The position numbers and the translations under genes were made by a program. Below, piece after piece: positions 47,287-56,210 of a stretch of 64,000 bases of DNA. Within the stretch, counting starts at the first letter, position 1, and each line of letters begins with the position of its first letter. This DNA comes from Clostridiaceae bacterium OM02-2AC (GTDB taxonomy: Bacteria > Bacillota_I > Bacilli_A > Erysipelotrichales > Erysipelotrichaceae): NCBI GenBank assembly GCA_003481775.1, contig QULU01000019.1, forward strand, positions 1 to 64,000. Direction: 5' to 3'. The notes beneath the pieces are model-generated. The model had not been told where the DNA came from. It saw nothing but the letters and a program-made list of their open reading frames with translations, and made no database searches.

Positions 47287-49166
47287 ATGAAATTGTTTAT
47301 AGAGGTATTTCGTCTAGTAGGTTTCAATAAAAATTATGAGATTAAATTTAGAAAAGGGTTAAATTTTATTTCAGGACCCACGTCAACAGGAAAGTCTACT
47401 ATTCTTGAATTAATTGATTATGCTTTAGGCTCAGATTCTCATAAATCATATATAGAAGTACATCAAAAATGTAAAGATGTAGAAGTAGAGTTAATGTTAA
47501 ATGGTACACTCTTCAAAATAAGGAGGAAATTATTCAATTTTAATCTTCCAATTGTTGTTGAAATATTCGATACAGAGAAAAATACTTTTGTACATAATGG
47601 TATATATTTTCAAGATTCTGATGAAGGGCAAATGACACTATCTGATTTTTTATTATCAAAATAGGATTAGATGGTGTTATTATAACTAATCAAAAATTTA
47701 GTTTTCGAGATTTGTTTAAATATTCTTATTTAAAGCAAACCAAAATTGATAATGAAGATATATATGATGCAGAGAATAATTATGTTTTAAATTATAAAAG
47801 AAAGGCTACCTTTGAAATAATTTTTGATATATATGATAAATTAATTAATGATCTAAAGGCACAATTGAAAGAAAAAAAAGATGAGTTAAGTAATGATAAA
47901 ACAAAATATAACGGGATTTCTGAATTTTTAAAGAATGCCGGAATTAATGATTTTAGTGAATCTGAAAAAGTTAAATATAAAATAAATCAAGAAATCAGCG
48001 AGTTGAAAAATAGATTGTCTATTATTAAAAATAAATCATTTGAAGATATAGATAATACACTTGTGAAAGAATTAAATAGTGTCATCGCCAAAGATAAATT
48101 AAATGTTTTAAAATTAGAAAAACAGTTAAATGATCAAAATGACTATATCAATAAACTTATTTTACTCTCTAATCAATATGATAAAGAAATTGAAAAATTA
48201 GATGCTGCAATTATGGGTATAAATTTAATAAACAAGTATGATTATTTATATTGTCCTAATTGTATGAAGCCTCTTTCAAAGCATACTAATACAGATTGTC
48301 AAATATGTGGGAAAACGATGGACGAGGTTGTAGAAAATATTGCTTTATTAAGGGCAGAGCGAATAAGTAATGTTAAGAAAAGAAATGAAATTGATAAGCA
48401 TATCAGAGAACAAGAGCTGAAAGAAGAAACTATAGAAAACGAAATCAAGAAATTAAGTCAAGTTTTATCAAAAAACAATCGAATATTAAGTGAATTGACT
48501 GAACAATTTATCAATCCGTATGTGGAAGAAATTGGTCTTATAAATTTGAAAATTGGAGAACATTATAAAGAATTGGATGAATTAAAGAAAAATTTGGATT
48601 TTATCAAAGAGTTAAATAGATTAACACTTCTTCTAGTCCAAAAACAAAAAGAAGTTGATGCTCTAGATACTAAAATTAAAACAAAAAAATCGTCAAGTGA
48701 TAAAGATGAAGTGTTAATAGGGCTTTCTAGCACATTCAGTAATATCTTAAAGTCATTTAAATTTCCAAAATTAAGTGATTCATTCATAAACAAAAATAAT
48801 TATTTACCTTACGTAAGAGGAAAGAAGTATAATGATATAGGAAGTTTAGGAGCAGTAACTTTGATAACGATGGCATATTATTTATCAATCTTACTAGAAT
48901 CTAAGTCAGAGGATTTAAATCATTTAAATTTATTGATGATTGATACCCCACGTAAGAATTTAGGATCTTCTTCAAAAGAAAAGGATTTTCAAGATGATGA
49001 AATATATCATGCTGTTATTCGGTATTTAATACAAGTATGTGAGGATAACGATGATGATTTGCAATTAATAATTGTTAATAATGGATATCCTGATTTTTTA
49101 CCTAATGATAATCTGGTGGCTGAATTTTCTTCTAATGGAAAAGTTGGATTAATCGATGACATCTAA
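47287..49166 (+). pseudogene. Rad50/SMC-like ABC ATPase of the ABC-3C-like system, frame interrupted
   Basis: Read across one -1 shift it encodes about 626 residues. The first frame (47287-47664) has Walker A GPTSTGKST (residues 30-38) and stops at TAG 47662-47664. The second frame is open from before the stop to 49166. It has a long coiled coil, a central CPNC/CQIC zinc-hook-like turn, a second coiled coil, GSLGAVTLITMAYYLSIL in the signature position, Walker B LNLLMIDTP and a following D-loop. Slippage at TTTTTTA (47646-47652) joins the frames as DFL-IIKIGLDGV. It is typed as pseudogene because the frame is broken, but it may be functional. Confidence 0.75.
47646..47691 (+). promoter_or_regulatory. 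Possible -1 frameshift signal in the ATPase gene
   Basis: The heptamer T-TTT-TTA is in the zero-frame register required for tandem -1 slippage (GAT TTT TTA). The zero-frame stop follows 9 bases later. A weak 6-bp stem GATTAG/CTAATC (47665-47670 with 47686-47691) lies 12 bases downstream. A simple loss of one T from a T7 run explains the same data. Confidence 0.45.
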
Positions 49167-49181
49167 TTTTCTAAATCAATT

Positions 49182-50037
49182 ATGTTATTGATACTCTTTA
49201 AGAATATTTATGAAGAAGGTGAATTAGTTCGTGAAGCAACTGTTGCAAATTTTGCAACAGTTCAAAATGAAGGAAACAGACAAGTAGAAAGAAATATAGA
49301 ATATTACAATCTTGATGTAATTATTTCGGTTGGTTATCGTGTGAAATCAAAACGAGGGGTACAATTTAGAATATGGGCAACAAACCTTATTAAAGAGTAT
49401 TTGAAAAAAGGATTTGTGCTTGATGACAAACGCTTAAAAGAATTAGGCGGTGGCGGAATACTTTAAAGAATTACTTGAAAGAATTCGAGATATTCGTGCG
49501 TCTAAAAAGGTGTTTTATAGACAAATTCTTGAGATATATGCCACAAGTATTGATTATGATCCAACTGCTGAAGTATCTATTCAATTCTTTAAAAAAGTAC
49601 AAAACAAAATTCACTATGCTATTCATGGTGAAACTGCAGCTGAAGTTATTTATCATAGAGTAGATGCTGAAAAAGAATTTATGGGTTTAACTACTTTTTC
49701 TGGAAATCATCCAACATTAAAAGAAACGAAGATTGCAAAGAATTATTTAAATGAAAAAGAGTTAAAAGCAATGGGGCAACTTGTGTCAGGGTATCTTGAG
49801 TTTGCTGAAAGACAAGCAGAACGAGAGCAAGTGATGACAATGGGAGATTGGGTAAAACACCTAGATAACATTTTAACAGTCACTGGAGAAGAATTATTAG
49901 TTGGTAATGGCTCGATTTCTCATAAAAAAGCCATGGAGAAAGCTGAATTAGAATATAAGAAATATAACGCAAAACCATTAAGCGATGTTGAAAGAGATTA
50001 TTTAGATGCGATTAAGGAATTAGAAAATTTGAAGTAG
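49182..50037 (+). pseudogene. rhuM: RhuM family protein, truncated and frameshifted
   Basis: Two frames make up the C-terminal three quarters of a RhuM (virulence RhuM/Fic-adjacent) protein. The first has KNIYEEGEL, YYNLDVIISVGYRVKSKRG and FRIWATNLIKEYLKKGFVLD. The second, after one surplus base near 49461 (GGAATAC), has EYFKELLERIRDIRASKKVFY, IYATSIDYDP and VQNKIHYAIHGETAAEVIY. The N-terminal DNA-binding-like part before KNIYEEG is missing. It is a remnant common in genomic islands and next to restriction systems. Confidence 0.8.
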
Positions 50038-50088
50038 AGGAGATTTTTATTATGATTAAAGAATTGTATTTAGGTATTGAATGGGCGA

Positions 50089-50362
50089 AATTTGTATAAT
50101 GAATTGCTACGTAGAGGGTATGGAGTTTATGTTGGAATTCTTTATAAAAAAGAAGTAGATTTTGCTGCAATCAAACAAAGTGAAAAATTTATATTCAAAT
50201 TTCGACTATTAATGATGTGAAAATTTTGAAAGGGAAATGAGCACGTTATTAAAAAATGATGACGCCTATTCTAAAATGGTTATAGCAAGGACAAGCCATG
50301 ATGAATATCAATATGAGGGTATTAGAAAAGTTGATATTTCTGATTGGTTACTGAATGATTAA
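50089..50362 (+). pseudogene. C-terminal remnant of a DUF4143-type ATPase
   Basis: Shifted frames together read NLYNELLRRGYGVYVGILYK, KEVDFAAIKQ, a YIQIS segment, then EREMSTLLKNDDAYSKMVIA and a VDISDWLLND end. This is the C-terminal nuclease-like DUF4143 tail of a frequent family of AAA ATPases in gut Firmicutes. The ATPase domain itself is absent. Confidence 0.6.
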
Positions 50363-50436
50363 GATAAAAATAGAAAGTTCCTAAATAACGGAAGCAGTCT
50401 TAATAATTAAGAAAGATTACACAAAGAGGTACGCGT

Positions 50437-51266
50437 ATGATACAGAAAGAAAGTCTTACAGATATCAGGAGAGAAAGCATACTTATGCAGGGCGATGAGT
50501 ATGCCTATATACTACCCAATGTATCATTAAACGCCTATATCTCAAATTTTACAATATCCTTTCCAATGCATCCATGATATCCAATGCATATACGATAATG
50601 CCCCATGGCAGTGTGACGCTTGTAATATTTGAATACGGAACCTTATTGCACAGCTTTCTATTCGGACCGACAACAAAGCCAAAAAGAGTAGGAGATATCG
50701 CGAATAAATGTAAATGTATTTTCATAATAGAATTTCAACCAGCCGGATTCTTTCCCTTTACAGGGATACAACAACAGGATTTAAAAGATAAAATCATTCC
50801 TTTTATGCAACTCGATACAGTGTTGGATTGGAAATTGCGCTGTTGCTATCTTCACAGCAGTACAGCGAATGAATTGCTAATGAATGTGGAAGACCTCCTT
50901 CTGCATACTATACAATATCCATATTCCAAAGAACTCATGCTTGCCATGAGGTTAATCATTCAGTCAGAGGGCACCTTGCCTTCCCAGGAAGTTTCAGATC
51001 AGGTATACTACTCCCTGCGCCATCTCAACCGGCTGTTTCAGCAGTTTGTTGGTACTAGTATAAAAGCTTTCTCCCGACTGGTACGTATAAATAAAGCAAT
51101 TCGGCTTCTGAATCAAGAAGGCACATCCACTGCGCTTGTATGCGATACACTGCAATATTATGATGTCTCTCATTTCGTGAAGGACTTCAGAAATGTCTGC
51201 GGCATCACGCCGCAGGAATACAAAGAAAATATGTCCGATTTTTACAGTGAAATCGCTAAATTTTAG
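50437..51266 (+). pseudogene. AraC-family regulator, frameshifted near the N-terminus
   Basis: Frame 1 (50437-50577) gives the N-terminal MIQKESLTDIRRESILMQGD through FTISFPMH and then stops at TGA. Frame 2 (50574-51266) continues with ISNAYTIMPHGSVTLVIFEYG and ends in a normal AraC HTH (LRHLNRLFQQFVGTSIKAFS, DVSHFVKDFRNVCGITPQEY). The junction ATGA and the imperfect local repeat TCC-AATGCAT around 50540-50585 suggest a small duplication slip. The C-terminal DNA-binding part may still be made from the ATG at 50574. Composition is chromosomal, so it lies outside the island. Confidence 0.7.
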
Positions 51267-51312
51267 AGTATGATGAAGGGGGAGCATAAAAGCGAAAGAG
51301 AGGATATGAAGA

Positions 51313-51717
51313 ATGAAATTCAAGGAAACGACGATTCGTGTACTGGTACGGAAGAATTATGGAGAATGCTTTGATTTTTACACACAGAAGCTGGGACTGC
51401 ATGTAGTTTGGGGAGACCGAAATGGTCCCTATACTTCCTTTGCGGCAGATTCGCAGGAGGAGCCCTGCTTCGCTATCTTTTTAGGTGATGCCATGCCGAT
51501 GTTTCAGGGATATGTGCAGCCGGATACAAATAAGCAGCCGGACACGGTAACTGCAGTCATACCTACAGATGATCTGAATCAGGATTACTGTCGTTTACAG
51601 GAAGCTGGTGTGGAATTTCTTGGAGAGCCGCAATTTATAGAAGCATGGGGCATGCGGTGTACTTACTTCAGAGACCCGGAAGGAAATCTATTTGAACTAA
51701 ACGATGCCAGCGTGTAA
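51313..51717 (+). CDS. VOC (glyoxalase/bleomycin resistance) family protein
   Basis: A 134-aa protein with the paired beta-alpha-beta-beta-beta modules of the VOC fold. The first module has ETTIRVLVRKNYGECFDFYT and GLHVVWGDRNGPYTSF; the second has TDDLNQDYCRLQEAGVEFLG and CTYFRDPEGNLFELNDAS with the usual final Glu metal ligand. The substrate is unknown. It starts shortly after the AraC gene behind GAGAGGATATGAAG. Confidence 0.85.
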   Translation: MKFKETTIRVLVRKNYGECFDFYTQKLGLHVVWGDRNGPYTSFAADSQEEPCFAIFLGDAMPMFQGYVQPDTNKQPDTVTAVIPTDDLNQDYCRLQEAGVEFLGEPQFIEAWGMRCTYFRDPEGNLFELNDASV

Positions 51718-51855
51718 TGTGTCAGCTATACATAAGATAATCTAATCAAAGCTGCAAACCGAAACATATATGCAGGAAAACTTCAGTCTTTATGGAAGCT
51801 GCTAGTATGCATGTAAAAATTCAGGTAAAACAATATTTGAAAGTGAGGAAGCCGT

Positions 51856-52578
51856 ATGAACTGGGAACCATGGACAGGGTGCTATAAAATCAGCGAGGGC
51901 TGTACAAATTGCTATTTTTACGGTCCTCATGCAAAACGGTATGGTCAGAATACCATACAGAAGACGGATAAATTTGACTGGCCGATCCGAAAGAACGCAA
52001 AGGGTGAATACAATATCAAAGGAAACAAGATTCTTGCGACCTGCTTTGCCACGGATTTCTTTCTGCCGGAAGCCGATGCCTGGCGTGAGGAAATTTGGGC
52101 GATGATCAAGCAGCGGACGGATATAGAATTTTTGATTCTGACAAAGCGAATTGATCGTTTTCCTGTCGCCTTGCCAGATGACTGGGGAAGCGGATATGAG
52201 CACGTGAATATAGGATGTACCGTCGAAAATCAGGAAGCAGCCGATTACAGACTGCCCTTATTTCTATCCTATCCCATGAAGCGTCGGTTTATCGCCTGTG
52301 CCCCGTTACTGGAAGCGATTGATTTAACACCATATCTCGATGGTGTTGATCATGTCACTGTAGGCGGAGAAACCGGAAGAGAGGCACGCATATGTGATTA
52401 TGAGTGGGTGCTTGACCTTCACAGGCAGTGCGTGGAAGCCGGTAAAACCTTCTGGTTTAAAAATACAGGCTCTTTTTTCAGACATGACGGTATCATAGAA
52501 CGAGTGAATCCATTCAAACAGACAGGAAGAGCGAAGCAATGCGGGATTGATATAACAGACGGAAGAAGATTGTTCTAA
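51856..52578 (+). CDS. DUF5131 family protein (phage Gp37/Gp68-like)
   Basis: A 240-aa protein. The N-terminal NWEPWTGCYKISEGCTNCYF has the clustered Cys of this family, which resembles a radical SAM cluster (C-x6-C-x2-C). Then follow FATDFFLPEAD, LTKRIDRFP, NIGCTVENQEAADYRLP and VGGETGREARICDYEWVLDL. Length is typical. The reaction is unknown; family members occur in phages and in chromosomes. Confidence 0.85.
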   Translation: MNWEPWTGCYKISEGCTNCYFYGPHAKRYGQNTIQKTDKFDWPIRKNAKGEYNIKGNKILATCFATDFFLPEADAWREEIWAMIKQRTDIEFLILTKRIDRFPVALPDDWGSGYEHVNIGCTVENQEAADYRLPLFLSYPMKRRFIACAPLLEAIDLTPYLDGVDHVTVGGETGREARICDYEWVLDLHRQCVEAGKTFWFKNTGSFFRHDGIIERVNPFKQTGRAKQCGIDITDGRRLF

Positions 52579-52878
52579 TCGATGGTTATGTATTTTACCA
52601 TGATAAACGATTAGGATTATGCAGTCTTCTTTGACTGAGTCGGATAATTAAAACTGCGTAATTTGTACTGTCTATAATAAGATAAACAGATAAAGAAATG
52701 AGAGCAATCTCATTTTTATTTTTTCTCAAAATCATTGTGAGGTAAGCCGATGTGCATAGCGGGTAAACATAGCCCCTTTCCTCATGATAAACATGGGAAA
52801 ATATTATCCATGTTCATCAGGTAAGCTGTTATATCCAGTATTCAGTCCTATAAGGAGCTTGTAATTCTAACCCTTGTA
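52579..52878. other. Intergenic stretch between DUF5131 and GntR genes
   Basis: About 300 bp without a gene. It contains one terminator (52698-52724) and no other structure that I could identify. Confidence 0.5.
52698..52724 (+). terminator. Terminator downstream of the DUF5131 gene
   Basis: ATGAGA pairs with TCTCAT across a GCAA tetraloop, followed by TTTTTATTTTTT. Confidence 0.75.
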
Positions 52879-52935
52879 TTGACAATCCTGATAAGTGTAT
52901 TATAATGTATATGTACAACAAGTACATCGAAGTAC
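52879..52935 (+). promoter_or_regulatory. Promoter and GntR operator of the gntR-ABC operon
   Basis: TTGACA (52879-52884) and TATAAT (52901-52906) have a 16-bp spacer. Immediately after the -10 lies TGTAC-AACAA-GTACA (52912-52926) and a third GTAC at 52932-52935. Such dyads are typical for YtrA-type GntR regulators, so autorepression is likely. Confidence 0.7.
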
Positions 52936-52950
52936 AATGGAGGTGGCCTT

Positions 52951-53325
52951 GTGCAAATACTGATCAGTAATCATACCACAAAACCAATTTATGAACAGAT
53001 AACCTCACAGATTAAGCATGCCATAATGAGCGGAGAATTAAAAAGCGGCGATCCGCTTCCATCCATGCGTGCATTGGCGAAGGATCTGCATATCAGCGTT
53101 ATTACGACACAAAAAGCGTATGAGGACCTGCAGCGGGATGGCTTTATCGAAAGTGCTGCGGGTCGTGGTACCTTTGTATCCTCACAGAACAAAGAATTTA
53201 TTCGTGAGGAACAGCTGCGTCTGGCGGAGGCAAAGCTGCAGGAAGCCGCAGAAATCGGACGGTCAAATGGTATATCGCTTGTAACATTAACGGAGCTGCT
53301 TACGATGTTTTATGATGAAGGATAG
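52951..53325 (+). CDS. GntR family regulator, YtrA subfamily
   Basis: A 124-aa short GntR protein. The winged HTH (about 10-75) has KPIYEQITSQIKHAIMSGEL, LPSMRALAKDLHISVITTQK and RDGFIESAAGRGTFV. The C-terminal part is only about 45 residues, as in YtrA-type regulators of ABC exporters. GTG start at 52951 follows GGAGGTGG. It leads an ABC operon and the operator covers its own promoter. Confidence 0.9.
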   Translation: MQILISNHTTKPIYEQITSQIKHAIMSGELKSGDPLPSMRALAKDLHISVITTQKAYEDLQRDGFIESAAGRGTFVSSQNKEFIREEQLRLAEAKLQEAAEIGRSNGISLVTLTELLTMFYDEG

Positions 53326-53340
53326 GGAAGGAGTATCACT

Positions 53341-54198
53341 ATGGATGCACTTATGCTAAAAAATGTATCAAAAGCATATGAGAATTTTCAGCTGAAGGAT
53401 ATTAGCTTTACACTGCCGGAAGGAACCATTATGGGAGTCATCGGTGAAAACGGCGCAGGCAAATCAACTCTTATTAATTGTATTATGGATTTGGTAAAGC
53501 GGGACAGCGGCGAGATTACGGTTCTTGGACAGCAAATGGATAAAGACAATCTGGCACTGCGCGAAGAAATTGGTATCGTTTTCGATATCAGTGATTTCTA
53601 TGACAGCTTCAGTATTGAGCAGACGGAAAAAATTTTACAGGATGTTTATAAAAGCTGGGATCGTGAAACCTTTCAAAGATACAAACGACAGTTTGCATTA
53701 CCCGATAAAAAGCGTATTAAAGAATTCAGTCGTGGTATGAAAATGAAAACAGCGATTGCTATTGCATTATCCCACAAGCCGCGGCTTCTCATACTTGATG
53801 AGGCAACAAGCGGTCTGGATCCCGTCATGCGGGATGAAATCCTGGATGTATTCATGGAGTTTGTTCAGGATGAACATCATTCTATCCTCATATCCTCCCA
53901 TATCTCTACCGATTTGGAAAAGGTGGCTGACTATATTACATTTCTTCATAATGGAGAGCTTGTACTGTCTGCTCTTAAGGATGAATTGATCTATCAATAT
54001 GGCATCATGAAATGCCGGGAAGAAGATTTTAAACAGCTAGATCCGGATGATATTATTCGCTACCGCAAACAGCCTTATGAAACAGTGGTGCTTGTCGAAA
54101 ATCGCGAGGCAGCTGCACATAAATATTCAAACTGTATTGTTGAGCGCGCAACACTGGATGATATTATGCTGCTGTATGTGAAAGGAGAACAGATATGA
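53341..54198 (+). CDS. ABC transporter ATPase (YtrB/EcsA-like)
   Basis: A 285-aa nucleotide-binding subunit. Walker A GENGAGKST, the signature is the variant EFSRGMKMKTAIAIAL instead of LSGGQ, Walker B LLILDEATSGLD, switch His in SSHISTDL. The variant signature occurs in GntR-associated exporters of the bacitracin/acetoin YtrB type. The permease start overlaps its stop (ATGA, 54195-54198). Confidence 0.9.
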   Translation: MDALMLKNVSKAYENFQLKDISFTLPEGTIMGVIGENGAGKSTLINCIMDLVKRDSGEITVLGQQMDKDNLALREEIGIVFDISDFYDSFSIEQTEKILQDVYKSWDRETFQRYKRQFALPDKKRIKEFSRGMKMKTAIAIALSHKPRLLILDEATSGLDPVMRDEILDVFMEFVQDEHHSILISSHISTDLEKVADYITFLHNGELVLSALKDELIYQYGIMKCREEDFKQLDPDDIIRYRKQPYETVVLVENREAAAHKYSNCIVERATLDDIMLLYVKGEQI

Positions 54199-54833
54199 TT
54201 GGTTTGATACGAAAGGATTTGTATTATTTAGCCTCCAGCTGGAAGCCATTACTACTGTCTGCCCTCATCATTGGCGGATTTTCTACCTGGAAAGGCTTTG
54301 GAGCGATTCTAATTGTGATCTTGCCCACCTTTTTCGGATTGAGCGTGATGGGATGCATTCAGATGGATGCACAGAACAAATGGTACGACTATTACCGGGT
54401 TCTTCCCATTTCCTTCCGCAATGTTGTGGCAGCTCGTTATTTCGCATATCTGACGTTTACGGGCATCGGTTTCCTGATAACCGTTGTGTACGGTTATGTG
54501 ATTCAATTTACAATGGGAATTACCACTTTGGGAACCCGGTTTGCTATGTGGCAGGGATTCTCAATGGGCATTGCACTGGCATTGAGCTTTGCAGCTGTCT
54601 TTATTCCTGCCACCTATTACAATAAGGGCGAGAAAATGGAGGTATCCATGATGATGAGCGGTTTTGTTTCCTTTGGAGCTGTATATCTTGCCAGCAAGCT
54701 GCTGATGCTGTTTGGTATTCAGCTGATGGATTATGCAGATATGTTTCTTCAGATTCTGTTATGTTCTTCCTTGCTTTTGTTTGCAATCTCATGGATAACA
54801 TCAAATATCATAATTCAAAAACGTGCTTCGTAA
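54195..54833 (+). CDS. ABC-2 type permease
   Basis: A 212-aa membrane protein with about six membrane segments, preceded by IRKDLYYLASSWKPLLLS as in ABC-2 permeases. QMDAQNKWYDYYRVLPISFRNVV is the usual coupling region after helix 2. It forms the transporter with the preceding ATPase. Substrate unknown; cell-wall active peptides are a common function of this operon type. Confidence 0.88.
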   Translation: MIGLIRKDLYYLASSWKPLLLSALIIGGFSTWKGFGAILIVILPTFFGLSVMGCIQMDAQNKWYDYYRVLPISFRNVVAARYFAYLTFTGIGFLITVVYGYVIQFTMGITTLGTRFAMWQGFSMGIALALSFAAVFIPATYYNKGEKMEVSMMMSGFVSFGAVYLASKLLMLFGIQLMDYADMFLQILLCSSLLLFAISWITSNIIIQKRAS

Positions 54834-54903
54834 TAAGTACACTGTGCGTAATAAAGCAGCAACCTACAGAAACAAAAGAAAAAAGCAATCACAGGAGGAG
54901 AAG

Positions 54904-55308
54904 ATGAGAAACATTACGAAGGAGCAGCTGGAATCTGCGCATAAGGAAATCGTGGCGATTATCAGAAAATGTGAGAACATGGAAGGAAAATTCGCAACAG
55001 GTACCTCGCAGCATACCTTATTGAAAAATCGGTTGTTTTCCATGCATGTGGCAAAGCAGCTGATTGAAGAAAAGCTGTCATTGCAAATGCGTACTGCGGA
55101 TGAGAATGCAAAAATAATTCCCCTTCAGGAATTCGCCTCTGCCATAGAGCCGGTTCGCTCTATCATCAGAAAATGCAGTAAGGCACAAAGTAAATATGAA
55201 AAGGAAACAGCCAATTTTAATCGCTATGAGCCAATGATTCATGCGATGCAAATTGCAGAGCAGCTGCTTGAGGAGCAGCAGTTGCAGCAGGAAGCAGAAG
55301 CTTGCTAA
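54904..55308 (+). CDS. Hypothetical helical protein with internal duplication
   Basis: A 134-aa soluble protein made of two related helical repeats. Repeat 1 (about 10-58) has IVAIIRKCENMEGKF and MHVAKQLIEEKL; repeat 2 (about 77-127) has VRSIIRKCSKAQSKY and MQIAEQLLEEQQL. ATG 54904 follows AGGAGGAG. I do not recognise the family. It is separated by a terminator from the ABC-MerR operon and could share transcription with the GntR-ABC operon. Confidence 0.7.
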   Translation: MRNITKEQLESAHKEIVAIIRKCENMEGKFATGTSQHTLLKNRLFSMHVAKQLIEEKLSLQMRTADENAKIIPLQEFASAIEPVRSIIRKCSKAQSKYEKETANFNRYEPMIHAMQIAEQLLEEQQLQQEAEAC

Positions 55309-55360
55309 AGCAGACATACACCAATTATAGAACGAAGCACATATAAGCTAAAAGTGGAAT

Positions 55361-55397
55361 CACATGTAGGAGCCCTTTGCAGCTATATGTGTTTTTT
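55361..55397 (+). terminator. Terminator after the duplicated-repeat gene
   Basis: CACATGTAG (55361-55369) pairs with CTATATGTG (55383-55391), one wobble pair, followed by six T. Confidence 0.75.
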
Positions 55398-55437
55398 CTG
55401 CTTTTTCCATAGGAAAAAAATTCCTGTCAAAAATCTG

Positions 55438-55468
55438 TTGACTCTCCCCCTACAGGAGCATGTAAGCT
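55438..55468 (+). promoter_or_regulatory. MerR-type promoter with 19-bp spacer
   Basis: TTGACT (55438-55443) and TAAGCT (55463-55468) are separated by exactly 19 bp. The spacer contains an inverted repeat CTCC...GGAG (55444-55447 with 55455-55458). This overlong spacer is the hallmark of promoters that a MerR activator untwists. The operon it drives includes a MerR gene. Confidence 0.75.
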
Positions 55469-55490
55469 GAACATGGAAGGAGGAATGGCA

Positions 55491-56210
55491 ATGAAAAGTA
55501 TTGAGGTTTCAAATTTAACGAAAACATATAACGGAAGAGCGGTGGTTGACAAACTCAGCTTCTCCGTTGACGCAGGAGAGGTGTTCGGCCTGCTGGGGCA
55601 TAACGGTGCTGGCAAGAGTACAACGATTGATTGTATACTGGGACTTACAAAGCCGGACAGCGGTAGTGCCCGTATTTTGGGACAGGATGCAGCCAAACAC
55701 AGAAAAACGTTGTTTGAGCATGTCGGAGTTCAGCTGCAGCATGAGGCACACGCAAACAACATTCGCGTTTGTGAGGTATGCGAGGAAACCGCGGCTCTGT
55801 ATCATGACCCTGCAGACTATCACATGCTCCTGAAGCAGTTTCAGCTGGAAGCATTCACCAATCAGAAGGTAGAACAGCTGTCAGGAGGTGAGCGGCAAAA
55901 GCTTTCCGTTGTCGTAGCACTGATTCCAAATCCGCAGGTGATTTTTCTGGATGAGCTGACGACCGGTCTGGATGTAGCTGCCCGCCGCGAGGTATGGCAT
56001 ATTCTGAAAACATTGAAGCAAAAGGGAATGACGATTTTTCTGACGACGCACTATATGGAGGAGGCCGAGAATTTATGTGACCGGGTTCTCATTCTGAAAC
56101 AGGGCAGAAAATTATGTGAGGGTAGTGTTGAAGAGCTTATAGAAAACAGTCCCTATGAAAACCTGGAAGAAGCGTATTTATGGTACAGTGAGGAGGAAGT
56201 GAACATATGA
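55491..56210 (+). CDS. ABC transporter ATPase, drug-export type
   Basis: A 239-aa subunit. Walker A GHNGAGKST, Q-loop GVQLQHEA, signature LSGGERQKLSVVVAL, Walker B VIFLDELTTGLD (Glu next to Leu), switch His in LTTHYMEEAE. It belongs to the CcmA/DrrA-like group that serves ABC-2 permeases. ATG 55491 is eight bases behind AAGGAGG. The permease starts inside its last codon. Confidence 0.9.
   Translation: MKSIEVSNLTKTYNGRAVVDKLSFSVDAGEVFGLLGHNGAGKSTTIDCILGLTKPDSGSARILGQDAAKHRKTLFEHVGVQLQHEAHANNIRVCEVCEETAALYHDPADYHMLLKQFQLEAFTNQKVEQLSGGERQKLSVVVALIPNPQVIFLDELTTGLDVAARREVWHILKTLKQKGMTIFLTTHYMEEAENLCDRVLILKQGRKLCEGSVEELIENSPYENLEEAYLWYSEEEVNI

Larger units (their letters stand above)
42140..50400. 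mobile_element. AT-rich accessory island with remnants of a Tn1549-type element
   Basis: Base composition changes to strongly AT-rich just after the guaA terminator and returns to normal near 50.4 kb. Inside are a broken Tn1549-type relaxase, a broken TnpV, a small HTH gene, a three-gene ABC-3C-like cassette, and remnants of rhuM and of a DUF4143 ATPase. No integrase, excisionase or clear terminal repeats were seen, so it is an immobile relic. The 3' end of guaA is a common integration target for islands, which fits the position. Ends are approximate. Confidence 0.75.

Noticed and set aside
42140..50400. Intact integrative and conjugative element
   Set aside because: No integrase, excisionase, VirB4/VirD4 or replication genes; the relaxase and TnpV are broken.
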